A stretch of 50,610 nucleotides of DNA from an uncultured Pseudomonadales bacterium (GTDB lineage Bacteria > Pseudomonadota > Gammaproteobacteria > Pseudomonadales > UBA7434): positions 1-50,610 of the forward strand of contig CAJQKT010000004.1 of the NCBI GenBank assembly GCA_905478995.1. Reading direction: 5' to 3'. The notes under the pieces were generated by a model. The model was not told where the DNA came from. It was given only the letters and a program-made list of their open reading frames with translations, and did not search any database. Below, piece after piece: positions 1 to 7,298 of this stretch. Within the stretch, counting starts at the first letter, position 1; each line of letters begins with the position of its first letter. A program made the position numbers and the translations under genes.

Positions 1-109
1 CATTCACTTTGTTCATGCCAGCCTAAAAACAGTCGGCACTCCCAGCCCACAAGCAAAGCTTGTGCGCGTTCGGCTGCGCTTGAAGCGATGCTTCAACAAC
101 GCTTACCTC
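1..109. repeat. Direct repeat copy A (non-coding, with internal inverted repeats)
   Basis: This stretch is repeated with few differences at 312-420. Each copy contains small inverted repeats: one of the form ACAAGC-AAA-GCTTGT and one of the form TTGAAGC-n-GCTTCAA. The copy begins at the window edge, so its true left end is not visible. The short module CACCCTCTCCTGGGCACCA follows copy A (about 109-127) and precedes copy B (about 295-313), so the unit is probably an array of this module plus a longer body. No convincing gene is present. Confidence 0.75.
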
Positions 110-311
110 ACCCTCTCCTGGGCACCAATAGTTCTCCCTAACCGATTCGGCTGTAAAGCCTGTCATCGCAGACTAAATACTGGTCCGGGACTTAAACCGA
201 AAGAGGTTCGCCAACTTGCACAGCAAGTTGCAACGAGCGGCACAGCAGCGAAGCCACCGCAGGTGGTCAAGATAGCCCCTAGGCTAGCTTGATTCACCCT
301 CTCCTGGGCAC

Positions 312-420
312 CATTCACTTTGTTCATGCCAGCCCAAAAAACAGTCGGGACTCCCGGCCCACAAGCAAAGCTTGTATGCGTTCGGCTGCACTTGAAGCGA
401 GGCTTCAACAACGCTTACCC
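312..420. repeat. Direct repeat copy B
   Basis: Second copy of the roughly 108-nt unit seen at 1-109, with only scattered substitutions and one small indel near the start. It keeps the hairpin-forming arms around the AAGCTT core and a second TTGAAGC/GCTTCAA-type pair in slightly degraded form. The spacer between the copies (about 128-294) has a further inverted repeat, CAACTTG at 212-218 and CAAGTTG at 224-230. This looks like a dispersed intergenic palindromic element rather than a gene. Confidence 0.75.
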
Positions 421-533
421 CTTATTGGCAACGTGAAGCTTTATAAGTCATTGAATTCACTAGCCTCGATAGCCCCTCAATTGATCATTTTTTGATTGTT
501 TGTTAGCCTGCATCGATCTAATAAAAAGCTATA

Positions 534-553
534 AACCATCACTATCGATGGTT
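534..553. promoter_or_regulatory. Small inverted repeat upstream of the first surface-protein gene
   Basis: AACCATC at 534-540 and GATGGTT at 547-553 are exact complements separated by six bases. The site lies about 30 bases before the ATG at 582, so it could be an operator or a 5' leader hairpin. There is no direct evidence of function. Confidence 0.3.
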
Positions 554-581
554 AGGGAATATTAATTGTGGAGCTCAACCC

Positions 582-1844
582 ATGAAACACCTCTCACGCT
601 TAATTGCGCCTCTCTTTCTTGTACTGTCTTTCAATGCATTCGCTGTGGATAGCGATGGCGACGGGCTGGACGACTCGGTTTAAACCAACGCGGGTACGTT
701 TGTATCGGCCTCTGATACGGGCACCTACCCTAATGTAGTTGATAGTGATAACGATGGCTTCAGTGATGGCGCTGAAGTGGCCTTTGGAACCGACCCTAAC
801 GCTATTACCCAATCGCCTTTTGAGCAAAAAATCACCGCCAGTGATGCTGCGTGGGATGATCAGTTTGGCGCTAGCGTCTCGATCTCGGGCGACACGGCGG
901 TGATTGGTGCTTATGGTGATGGCTCGGAATCAGGCTCTGCCTATGTGTATGTGCGCAGTAATGGCGTGTGGAGTGAGCAGCAAAAACTCACCGCTAGTGA
1001 TGGTGCGCTGGGGGATTACTTTGGCTATAGCGTCTCGATCTCGGGCAAAACGGCGGTGATTGGTGCTTATCGTGATGACGATAATGGCTCGAGCTCAGGC
1101 TCGGCCTATGTGTATGATTTTTATCTCGACACGCCAGCAGTTATTACAGGCTCGTTAGAGGGCAGCACCACACAAGGCGGCTTTACCTTCGGCACACTGC
1201 AAGCTACCGATGTAGATGGCCTCACCGATGGCACTTACTTTAGCGTCAGTGCCGCACCGCTTTATGGTCAAGCAATAATTAATCCCTCAACAGGGTTGTG
1301 GACCTATTTAGCCGAGGCAGTTTATGTGGGCGCCGACCCTTTTACCGTAACCGTAACCGTAACCGATGATATAGGCGGCACCACCGAGCAGGTGATAGCC
1401 ATTACCGCTATAGGCATTGATACCGACAGCGATACGATCTAAGACTATCAAGATAACTGCCCGCTAATACCCAACACCAATCAGTCAGACTTTGACGGTG
1501 ATACGTTAGGTGATGTGTGTGCCCCCGACATGGACGGTGATGGCGTAGCCAATGCTATAGAACTCTATTTTGGTGGTGATGAAACCAATAGCGGTGATGC
1601 AGCAGTAAGCCAAGCGAACATTCTTGCACTGAGTGAAACCGCACAACAAGACGCAGACTACGACGGCGTGCCCGATGAATATGAAACGGCGGTAGGCGGC
1701 AATGCAACAAGCTCGACCTATGGAGAGGTACTCAACACCTTAACCCTCATCGGCAAAAATGTTCCTGCCATGGGCGGTATAGGTTTGTTTGTGATGTTTT
1801 CATCGCTGATAGGATTGGGGTTTTTAAAGCGTAAAAAGAATTAA
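582..1844 (+). pseudogene. Broken FG-GAP/VCBS/thrombospondin-type-3 repeat surface protein (two in-frame stops)
   Basis: One continuous frame of 420 codons runs from an ATG at 582 (GGAG upstream) to a TAA at 1842-1844, interrupted by TAA at 681-683 and 1440-1442. The first codons give a signal peptide (LIAPLFLVLSFNAFA) and a calcium-binding DSDGDGLDD motif. After the first stop the same frame continues with more Asp-rich repeats, two FG-GAP-like repeats sharing FG-SVSISG-TAVIGAY, a VCBS/cadherin-like domain, further Asp-rich thrombospondin type 3 motifs (FDGDTLGDVC) and a C-terminal VPAMGGIGLF hydrophobic segment with a KRKKN tail. The gene at 2657-4432 has the same back half uninterrupted, so the family is normally intact. 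A GTG at 777 could start a shorter product but would lack a signal peptide. Most likely a pseudogene; a sequencing error at both stops is less likely. Confidence 0.8.
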
Positions 1845-1906
1845 ATAAAACCTGTCATCTCCCCTGATGGCTTTATGGATAACGAAAGAATACCTGGAGA
1901 ATTAAA

Positions 1907-2599
1907 ATGATTAAGAAACAATTAGGATTATTGGCTGGTTCTGTAATGCTTGCTTCTAGTGCCAATGCAGCAATAACGCTTGATGGTAATACGCTAGCAG
2001 TTTTCAACACAGCGGGTGCCGGTTCTTACTACCAATTAGTTGCTGGTTCTACGGGTGACACTTTGGCAGCGAGACAACCCTTCAGCGTTGATATTTCAGC
2101 AGCAGCTGCGGCGCTTGGCGGTTCTATCGACTCGCTTGCTGTTTTTGCCCTTGCGAGCACACAGTGTTCATCCGCGATATACCCTTGCTATAACTACACT
2201 GAGTTCCTTTATGTAAGTGAAGGTGGTGGGTTAGTTTATGCTGGCGACACCGCCACATCTACTACAAATCTAGCAGCGGTAAATGAAATCTTTGGAATTA
2301 ATGCTTTTCTGGCTTATGCCAATTTAGGTTTTAACGGCGAAGGCACGCTGGGTGATTTCGATTCTAATGCGCAAGTTGCAGGGTACTTAAATTCAGGCTC
2401 GTCTGTCGATATCAACGGGAGCAACATGAGCGCACACGGAGCTAGCGTGATTTTTAATCAGCAAACGCTGACTGGCGCTACTAATGCTCAGCTGATCACT
2501 TTGACCAGTCTCCCGATCCCTACCACCGCTTGGTTATTCGGCTCAGCCTTAGCAGGGCTGTTAGTGGCTAAAAAGAAGCATAAGAATTCAATAGACTAG
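1907..2599 (+). CDS. PEP-CTERM-like exported protein (paralogue of next gene)
   Basis: A 230-residue exported protein of unknown function. The signal peptide is residues 1-21 (ending SSANA). The body is Ala/Gly/Ser/Thr-rich. The tail has a LPIPTTAWLFGSALAG motif, a hydrophobic helix and a Lys/His-rich end, which fits the PEP-CTERM class with the AWLFGS variant common in gammaproteobacteria; such tails are cut and anchored by an exosortase. The start has a clear GGAGA ribosome-binding site. The N-terminal region and the 55-base leader are near-duplicates of those of the next gene. A Cys pair near residues 86-92 is absent from the paralogue. Function is probably surface or exopolysaccharide-matrix associated; no enzymatic motif is seen. 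Confidence 0.8.
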   Translation: MIKKQLGLLAGSVMLASSANAAITLDGNTLAVFNTAGAGSYYQLVAGSTGDTLAARQPFSVDISAAAAALGGSIDSLAVFALASTQCSSAIYPCYNYTEFLYVSEGGGLVYAGDTATSTTNLAAVNEIFGINAFLAYANLGFNGEGTLGDFDSNAQVAGYLNSGSSVDINGSNMSAHGASVIFNQQTLTGATNAQLITLTSLPIPTTAWLFGSALAGLLVAKKKHKNSID

Positions 2600-2656
2600 C
2601 ACCGTCATCCCACCCAATGGCTATATGGATAACAAAAGAAAACCTAGGAAATTAAC

Positions 2657-4432
2657 ATGATTAAGAAACAATTAGGATTGTTGGCTGGTTCTGTGATGGT
2701 TGCTTCTAGCGCCAATGCAGCAATCGGTCTAGACACAACTAACGCTGTGGCTGTTTTCAACACAGCGGGTGCTGGTTCGTATTATCAATTAGTTCCGGGG
2801 ACTACGGGTGACTCATTGGAAGCAGGCTATGGCTTCTCAGTTGACGTTTCTGCAGCAACTGCGGCACTTGGCGGTACTATCGATTCTTTCGCACTGTTTG
2901 CTCTTAATTCGCCTGAGTTTAGCGCAGCCTCCTATCCTGGCTATAACTACACTGAGTTCCTTTATGTAAGTGAAGGCGGTGGGTTGGTTTATGCGGGTGA
3001 TACAGCCACAAGTACAACTAACTTAACTGCATATAATCAAGTCCTTTCGATTCAGTTTTCTCTCTCTAACGCCAGCCTCGGTTTTAACGGCGAAGGCACG
3101 CTGGGTGATTTTTATTCTAATGCGCAAGTTGCAGGTTATTTAAATTCTGGACAATTTTCGATCATTTTCAATCAGCAAACACTGACCGGCGCCACCAATG
3201 CTCAGCTACTGCCAGGCACTATTTCTCTCAGTGGCTCAACGCTTACCTACTCGGGGCTTGGGCCGCCCCCACCGTCGCCCACATCAATCACATTCCCTAC
3301 TCAGGGAAGCCTGATCACTACAGGCACACCCATTACCGTCACAGTTGAATCTGGCTCAGACAAAACCTATTGCGGCTTATTTCTTAACGATATTCTTGTT
3401 GACGAAGACGATAGCGTCCCTTATGAATTCAGTGCAGCACCCTTAGACAATTTAGCGGGAGGCACCTACAACTTGCAAGCCAGCTGCTTTAGCACGAGCG
3501 GCCAACAAGCGAGCGATTTAATAACGTTTACCGTTAATGCACCCGCCACCATAACAGGCGACCTCACTAACGATATTGAGCAAGCGGCAATTGCCAGCGG
3601 CACTATTACTGCAACCGACCCCGATGGCTTAACCGATGGCAGCTACTTCACGTTAAAAACGGATGCCACCTACGGCCAAGCACTGATCAACCCAGAAAGC
3701 GGGTTTTGGATTTACCTTGCAGACCTAAACTATTACGGCCCGGACCCTTTCACAATAACGGTTACCGATGATTTAAATTACACCACCGATCAAGAAATTA
3801 GCATTAACGTGCAATGCTTTGACGATGACGAAGACACCGTATGTAACGTTGAAGATAACTGCCCTGCCATCTCTAACCCCTTACAAGAAGATCTCGACTT
3901 TGATGATGAAGGTGATGCCTGTGATGCCGATATTGATGGCGATACGTATGCCAACGGTATAGACGCCTTCCCTAACGATTCAAGTGAATGGTTCGATACT
4001 GATGGTGATAATACTGGCGACAACACGGATAACTGCATTACTAAAATCAACGTCGACCAATCGGATATTGACAGCGATACCCTAGGGGACGTGTGCGACG
4101 ACGACATGGATAACGACGGCGTGCCTAATATTGTTGAGCTGCGCTTTGGCGGCAACCAAACCGATGCTAACGATGCGGCTACTAGCCTAACTAACTTTGC
4201 ACTCTATGCAGAGAACGCTGAAGCCGATGATGATTTTGACGGCTTTTCAAATACCATTGAATTAGCAGCTAACACCAACCCCAACGATGCATCAGATGCG
4301 CCACAGGCTGAGCTCACCATTTTGGAGGCACTATCCATCACCAAAACGGTGCCTGCTATAGGCGGCATCGGTTTGTTTGTAATGTTTTCATCGCTGATAG
4401 GCTTGGGATATTTAAAGCGTAAAAAGAAGTAA
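2657..4432 (+). CDS. Chimeric exported protein: PEP-CTERM-paralogue front, VCBS/TSP3 back
   Basis: A 591-residue exported protein. Residues 1 to about 186 match the preceding gene, including signal peptide and the YNYTEFLYVSEGGGLVYAGD block. A Pro-rich linker (GPPPPSPTS) then leads to an Ig-like segment, a VCBS/cadherin-like domain (ATDPDGLTDGSYF) and several Asp-rich thrombospondin type 3 repeats (DIDSDTLGDVCDDD) that should bind calcium. The end is VPAIGGIGLFVMFSSLIGLG followed by a KRKKK tail, a C-terminal sorting or anchor signal that matches the broken gene at 582-1844 and differs from the PEP-CTERM tail of gene 1907-2599. RBS AGGAA precedes the ATG. Likely a cell-surface adhesin-like protein. 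The chimeric origin is clear from the paralogues on each side. Confidence 0.8.
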   Translation: MIKKQLGLLAGSVMVASSANAAIGLDTTNAVAVFNTAGAGSYYQLVPGTTGDSLEAGYGFSVDVSAATAALGGTIDSFALFALNSPEFSAASYPGYNYTEFLYVSEGGGLVYAGDTATSTTNLTAYNQVLSIQFSLSNASLGFNGEGTLGDFYSNAQVAGYLNSGQFSIIFNQQTLTGATNAQLLPGTISLSGSTLTYSGLGPPPPSPTSITFPTQGSLITTGTPITVTVESGSDKTYCGLFLNDILVDEDDSVPYEFSAAPLDNLAGGTYNLQASCFSTSGQQASDLITFTVNAPATITGDLTNDIEQAAIASGTITATDPDGLTDGSYFTLKTDATYGQALINPESGFWIYLADLNYYGPDPFTITVTDDLNYTTDQEISINVQCFDDDEDTVCNVEDNCPAISNPLQEDLDFDDEGDACDADIDGDTYANGIDAFPNDSSEWFDTDGDNTGDNTDNCITKINVDQSDIDSDTLGDVCDDDMDNDGVPNIVELRFGGNQTDANDAATSLTNFALYAENAEADDDFDGFSNTIELAANTNPNDASDAPQAELTILEALSITKTVPAIGGIGLFVMFSSLIGLGYLKRKKK

Positions 4433-4822
4433 ATAAACTAACGGAAACGCGACTGTGGCCTCCGTTCTCACGCATAAAGACAACGCATCAATCCGGCAAC
4501 ACAAAGTAAATAGATGTCTACTAAGAGCGTGGTTGCGGATTCACCTTAGCACTGCCAATGAGCAGCCCTGCGATCGGGCGCGCAGTCTAGGGTGCCCTCG
4601 CCAGTCTGACAAAAGGATTATTGTTACCAGTACGCCATTGAATTGAAAGGCTAATAAATAGCCAGCTAGCGGGCAGCGGAAAACGTATAAAAACATATTA
4701 ATTTCAATTGGTTAGCGCAATAATTCTTGTTTAGCAAGGACCGCTCGCACTCGATAGCTATACATAGTATTTTTATTAACCATCCTCTATAATGCCTACA
4801 TAATAATCAAATAGGGGGACTT
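4433..4822. other. Intergenic region with possible promoter for the next gene
   Basis: No convincing gene is present in these 390 bases; a 63-codon frame at 4455-4646 has no ribosome-binding site and no recognisable content. A perfect TATAAT at 4788-4793 lies 29 bases before the ATG at 4823 and may be a -10 element, but I could not find a convincing -35 box. Confidence 0.4.
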
Positions 4823-5533
4823 ATGAACAAACGTTCCATAAACCACTTTATTATTTTAAAACTACTGCTGGGAGCAGCTCTTTCGGCGGGCTCTGGGCAC
4901 ACAGCAGCAGCCATAGTCTCGGTCGACTCCGCAGGCGCTAGCCACTCTAATGTTGGCGACTTTCTTTCGGTGAGTTCTTATACCGGTAGCTCCTCATCTC
5001 AAGGCGCTATCGAGCAAGTATGGTCGTCGAATCGCAGCTCAATCAGCGGAGACTTCTCAATTAGCTCCATTATTTCCTTTCTAGAGGGCAATAACGTCTC
5101 GGCAAGTCCGGGGCTGGTATTTGGCTTTTCTGCCAACGAAAGAAATAATTCGCCAGAACTTACAATTACCAGTATAAATCTTGGCTTTGAGAAAGAGGAC
5201 GGCTCGCTAGTGAGTTTTTCGTTAGGCGACAATCAAATAAATATAAGTGACTTTCACTCCGGCAATAGTCATGCGGAAGCTCAGCTACAAATTGACCTTG
5301 GTTTCGATATGATGCAGGAGTGGAGTAATACCACGTCTAAAAAGATGTCGTATTCCTTCAATATCTCGAACGGTAGTAATGGACCCGAAAAGTTTTTTAT
5401 TTCTAACGTGTTTACCTCAGCGCCCCCAGTTAACTACATAACCAGCATGTCAACAATTCCGCTGCCAGCACCAGCTTGGCTATTCGGTTCAGCTTTGGCA
5501 GGTTTATTAATGGCTAAGCGCAAACAAAGATGA
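4823..5533 (+). CDS. PEP-CTERM-like exported protein, Ser-rich
   Basis: A 236-residue exported protein. The N-terminal signal peptide is long (hydrophobic region about residues 9-30). The body is Ser/Asn-rich with no recognised catalytic motif. The C-terminus has IPLPAPAWLFGSALAG, a hydrophobic helix and an KRKQR tail, the same sorting-signal variant as the gene at 1907. A strong GGGGGA ribosome-binding site precedes the ATG. Its body is not obviously homologous to the two upstream paralogues, so only the anchor is shared. Probably anchored at the cell surface by an exosortase not present in this window. Confidence 0.78.
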   Translation: MNKRSINHFIILKLLLGAALSAGSGHTAAAIVSVDSAGASHSNVGDFLSVSSYTGSSSSQGAIEQVWSSNRSSISGDFSISSIISFLEGNNVSASPGLVFGFSANERNNSPELTITSINLGFEKEDGSLVSFSLGDNQINISDFHSGNSHAEAQLQIDLGFDMMQEWSNTTSKKMSYSFNISNGSNGPEKFFISNVFTSAPPVNYITSMSTIPLPAPAWLFGSALAGLLMAKRKQR

Positions 5534-5551
5534 CCGTTGGTTCAGTAACGC

Positions 5552-5578
5552 AAGCGGCTCTTTGGGGCCACTTTTTTG
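5552..5578 (+). terminator. Possible terminator after the PEP-CTERM gene
   Basis: A short imperfect GGCTC/GGGCC-type stem followed by a T-run (CTTTTTT) lies about 25 bases after the stop codon. The stem is weak. Confidence 0.35.
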
Positions 5579-5773
5579 CACATCTTTTATTAAAGAAACA
5601 TTAGCTGCTCACTCGCCGAGGCTCGCTGCGCCTGCTAAATTGATAGTCACCACCCCACCTAAAGTGAAACAAGGCTGTCTATTTGTGTATTTTCGCCACT
5701 TATATTGAAAGGCACTCTCTTATGGCGCTGCATTTGTTAGACTTGAGGCGAATTTCTTTTTATTGGATCACTA

Positions 5774-6241
5774 ATGAGCAAACTAGCGACTAAAAGAACC
5801 CTTAAAAACGCTGACGCCCTGTGCCAAGAGTCAGGTGTGCGGTTAACTGAAAAGCGCAAACGCGCTTTAACCATACTGCTCGATGCACCGGCGCCCATGT
5901 CGGCTTATGAGCTTAAAGACGAATACAAAAACTTGTATGACGAGTCGCTAACGGCTATGTCGGCCTACCGCATGCTGAATTTTTTAGTAGCAGAAACGTT
6001 GGCGCACAAACTTCACTCTGTTAACAAATATGCGGCTTGTGAGCATATTAATTGTGCTCACTCGCATAAGCTGCCGCAGTTTCTTATTTGTGACAATTGT
6101 GAAACGGTGACAGAAGTTGGAATCAGCTCACAAACTCTGAAAAGTTTAAAAAATGGTATTGCTGAAAGTGGATTCAAGCTCAATGAGCAACAGCTTGAGC
6201 TACACGGGCTATGCAATAGCTGCTGCAAAGAAACCGAATAA
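5774..6241 (+). CDS. zur: Fur-family regulator, Zur-type (zinc uptake regulator)
   Basis: A 155-residue protein with the Fur fold: an N-terminal winged helix (LTEKRKRALTILLDAPAPMS, then a recognition region around AMSAYRMLNFL) and a C-terminal metal-binding and dimerisation domain. The CEHINCAHSHKLPQFLIC segment with two later CxxC pairs (CDNC, CNSC) fits Zur rather than Fur. In the family it binds Zn(II) and then represses zinc-uptake genes. The assignment is strengthened by the neighbours: palindromes of Zur-box form lie directly downstream, in front of a gene set with His-rich exported proteins and a His-loop TonB receptor. A weak ribosome-binding site (GGATC) precedes the ATG. The exact metal is inferred. 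Confidence 0.85.
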   Translation: MSKLATKRTLKNADALCQESGVRLTEKRKRALTILLDAPAPMSAYELKDEYKNLYDESLTAMSAYRMLNFLVAETLAHKLHSVNKYAACEHINCAHSHKLPQFLICDNCETVTEVGISSQTLKSLKNGIAESGFKLNEQQLELHGLCNSCCKETE

Positions 6242-6318
6242 ACAAGTTAAACTCCTCTGCGTAATCACGCCCACCCACATCAACGAAAGCCCCTCTTGCG
6301 TTTGGAATACCTTTAATA

Positions 6319-6357
6319 ACGCCCAGTGATTATCACAGTGGGCGGGCTTTACCCCGC
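6319..6357. terminator. Two adjacent stem-loops after zur
   Basis: GCCCA/TGGGC arms with an inner GTGA/TCAC stem (6321-6342) are followed by GGCGGG/CCCCGCC (6341-6358). Together they would separate zur from the downstream operon. No long T-run follows, so termination may be partial. Confidence 0.5.
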
Positions 6358-6380
6358 CTGAAAAATATCCATCTCCCCTC

Positions 6381-6410
6381 TTGCACTCCGCAAATGATAT
6401 GTTGTATCAT
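6381..6410 (+). promoter_or_regulatory. Candidate sigma-70 promoter of the zinc operon
   Basis: TTGCAC at 6381-6386 and TATCAT at 6405-6410 are separated by 18 bases. The -10 box lies inside the first palindromic operator, which is the arrangement expected for repression. A second pair, TTGCAT at 6411-6416 and TACCAT at 6434-6439 with 17-base spacing, overlaps the second palindrome. Confidence 0.5.
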
Positions 6411-6413
6411 TTG
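6391..6413. promoter_or_regulatory. Zur-box-like palindrome 1
   Basis: A perfect inverted repeat: CAAATGATA at 6391-6399 and TATCATTTG at 6405-6413 around a five-base centre. The AAATG...CATTT frame with TAT/TA inner bases resembles proteobacterial Zur operators. It lies about 50 bases before the ATG of the first HxHxDF protein and follows the zur gene. Confidence 0.7.
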
Positions 6414-6417
6414 CATT

Positions 6418-6439
6418 ATGATACGTTGTAACGTACCAT
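6418..6439. promoter_or_regulatory. Zur-box-like palindrome 2
   Basis: A 22-base imperfect palindrome (18 of 22 positions symmetric) with TACGTT and AACGTA inner arms and ATG/CAT ends. It starts four bases after palindrome 1, so two regulator dimers could bind side by side. Confidence 0.55.
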
Positions 6440-6462
6440 TTCAATAAATCAGGAGTAGCAAC

Positions 6463-7197
6463 ATGATTAAGAAAATAGTTTTTGGCGGACTCTTCGCAGT
6501 ACTCGCTTCAACCGCAAGCGCACAGCATGCACACAGCGATGTCGATGCGTACATCGAGAACAGCCAGTTTCTCTTTGAAGGGGCCAGCATCCTTGTCAAC
6601 GGCTCTGGCTACCTAAGTACTAACATTGGCTCTGCACTTTACGAAGTGGAATTTGGTGCAGAATTTGGTGATGCCGCCAATGAAACAGAAGACCCCGGTT
6701 TTGCAATCGATGACGGTAGCTTTAATGCAGGGGATTATTTGGCTTTTGAGGCAGTGAATACGTTGAGTTATTGGGATGGCAGCAACTGGTCAGCCTCCAC
6801 AGTAGGCTCTGAGTCACTGTTCATAACCGATGTATCCGGCACAGCAACAACCACCGTGTCTGATAACACCATTACCAATGCTATCGGGCTCATTGATCAA
6901 GCTGATGCCGAAGGCGGCGTTCATGCACACCTTGATTTCGAGATTGATTTAGCTGCAAGTCCTGGCGCTTATTTACTTGAATTGGTACTGCTTGGGTTCT
7001 CCGACTCAGCACTTACCAACGAAATCGTTCCTGCTTCAGATTCATTCTATATCGCTTTCAATTACGGCATGGATGACGCGCTGTTTGAAACAGGTATTGA
7101 TGCGCTGGGCGTTTCAGAAGTCCCACTACCTGGTGCATGGCTTTTCCTGACGTCAGGCATTGGTATGCTTTTGTTGGGTCGTCGCGCTAAAGCGTAG
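6463..7197 (+). CDS. HxHxDF exported protein 1, all3515-type Zur-regulated PEP-CTERM protein
   Basis: A 244-residue exported protein. The signal peptide (residues 1-20, ending STASA) leaves a mature N-terminus QHAHSD, exposing two His. Residues 75-79 are TEDPG, about 98-109 hold a YWDGSNW block, and 152-160 are GVHAHLDFE with H154 and H156. The tail has VPLPGAWLFLTSGIG, a hydrophobic helix and GRRAKA, a PEP-CTERM-like anchor. The same blocks occur in the genes at 7299 and 11959. I recall the Zur-repressed family first noted around cyanobacterial all3515, and this protein fits it. The proposed role is zinc binding at the cell surface. The gene is first behind the operator pair and has an AGGAG ribosome-binding site. 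Zinc binding is inferred from conserved His and context. Confidence 0.8.
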   Translation: MIKKIVFGGLFAVLASTASAQHAHSDVDAYIENSQFLFEGASILVNGSGYLSTNIGSALYEVEFGAEFGDAANETEDPGFAIDDGSFNAGDYLAFEAVNTLSYWDGSNWSASTVGSESLFITDVSGTATTTVSDNTITNAIGLIDQADAEGGVHAHLDFEIDLAASPGAYLLELVLLGFSDSALTNEIVPASDSFYIAFNYGMDDALFETGIDALGVSEVPLPGAWLFLTSGIGMLLLGRRAKA

Positions 7198-7237
7198 CGC
7201 GTATACAAGGCACCCAAATAATTGAGGTGCATTCATC

Positions 7238-7269
7238 GTAAAGCCCGAGATTTTTATCTTGGGCTTTAC
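7238..7269. terminator. Intercistronic stem-loop between HxHxDF genes 1 and 2
   Basis: Arms GTAAAGCCC-AGAT and ATCT-GGGCTTTAC pair across a short T-rich loop. No T-run follows, so it may attenuate or stabilise the mRNA rather than end it, making the first gene more abundant than the rest. Confidence 0.5.
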
Positions 7270-7298
7270 TGTTATAAGTCATTCAATAGTCGATCGCA

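Noticed and set aside
1..420. CRISPR array
   Set aside because: Only two copies of a long unit with unequal modules; no short regular repeats with spacers and no cas genes.
62..495. Open frames of 68-82 codons on both strands over the repeat region
   Set aside because: They run through the duplicated palindromic element, have no ribosome-binding sites, and the products are low-complexity translations of the repeat.
1338..1362. CCGTAA hexamer repeat as a phase-variation tract
   Set aside because: Hexamer changes keep the frame, so it could only alter Thr-Val copy number, and the gene is already broken.
582..1844. Stop-codon recoding (TAA read as an amino acid)
   Set aside because: Many clear genes in the window end at TAA with sensible C-termini, so TAA is a normal stop here.
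3790..4155. Antisense frame of 121 codons
   Set aside because: Shadow of the Asp-rich repeats on the plus strand; Ser-rich product with no signal or site.
4455..4646. Short frame after the chimeric gene
   Set aside because: No ribosome-binding site and no recognisable protein features.
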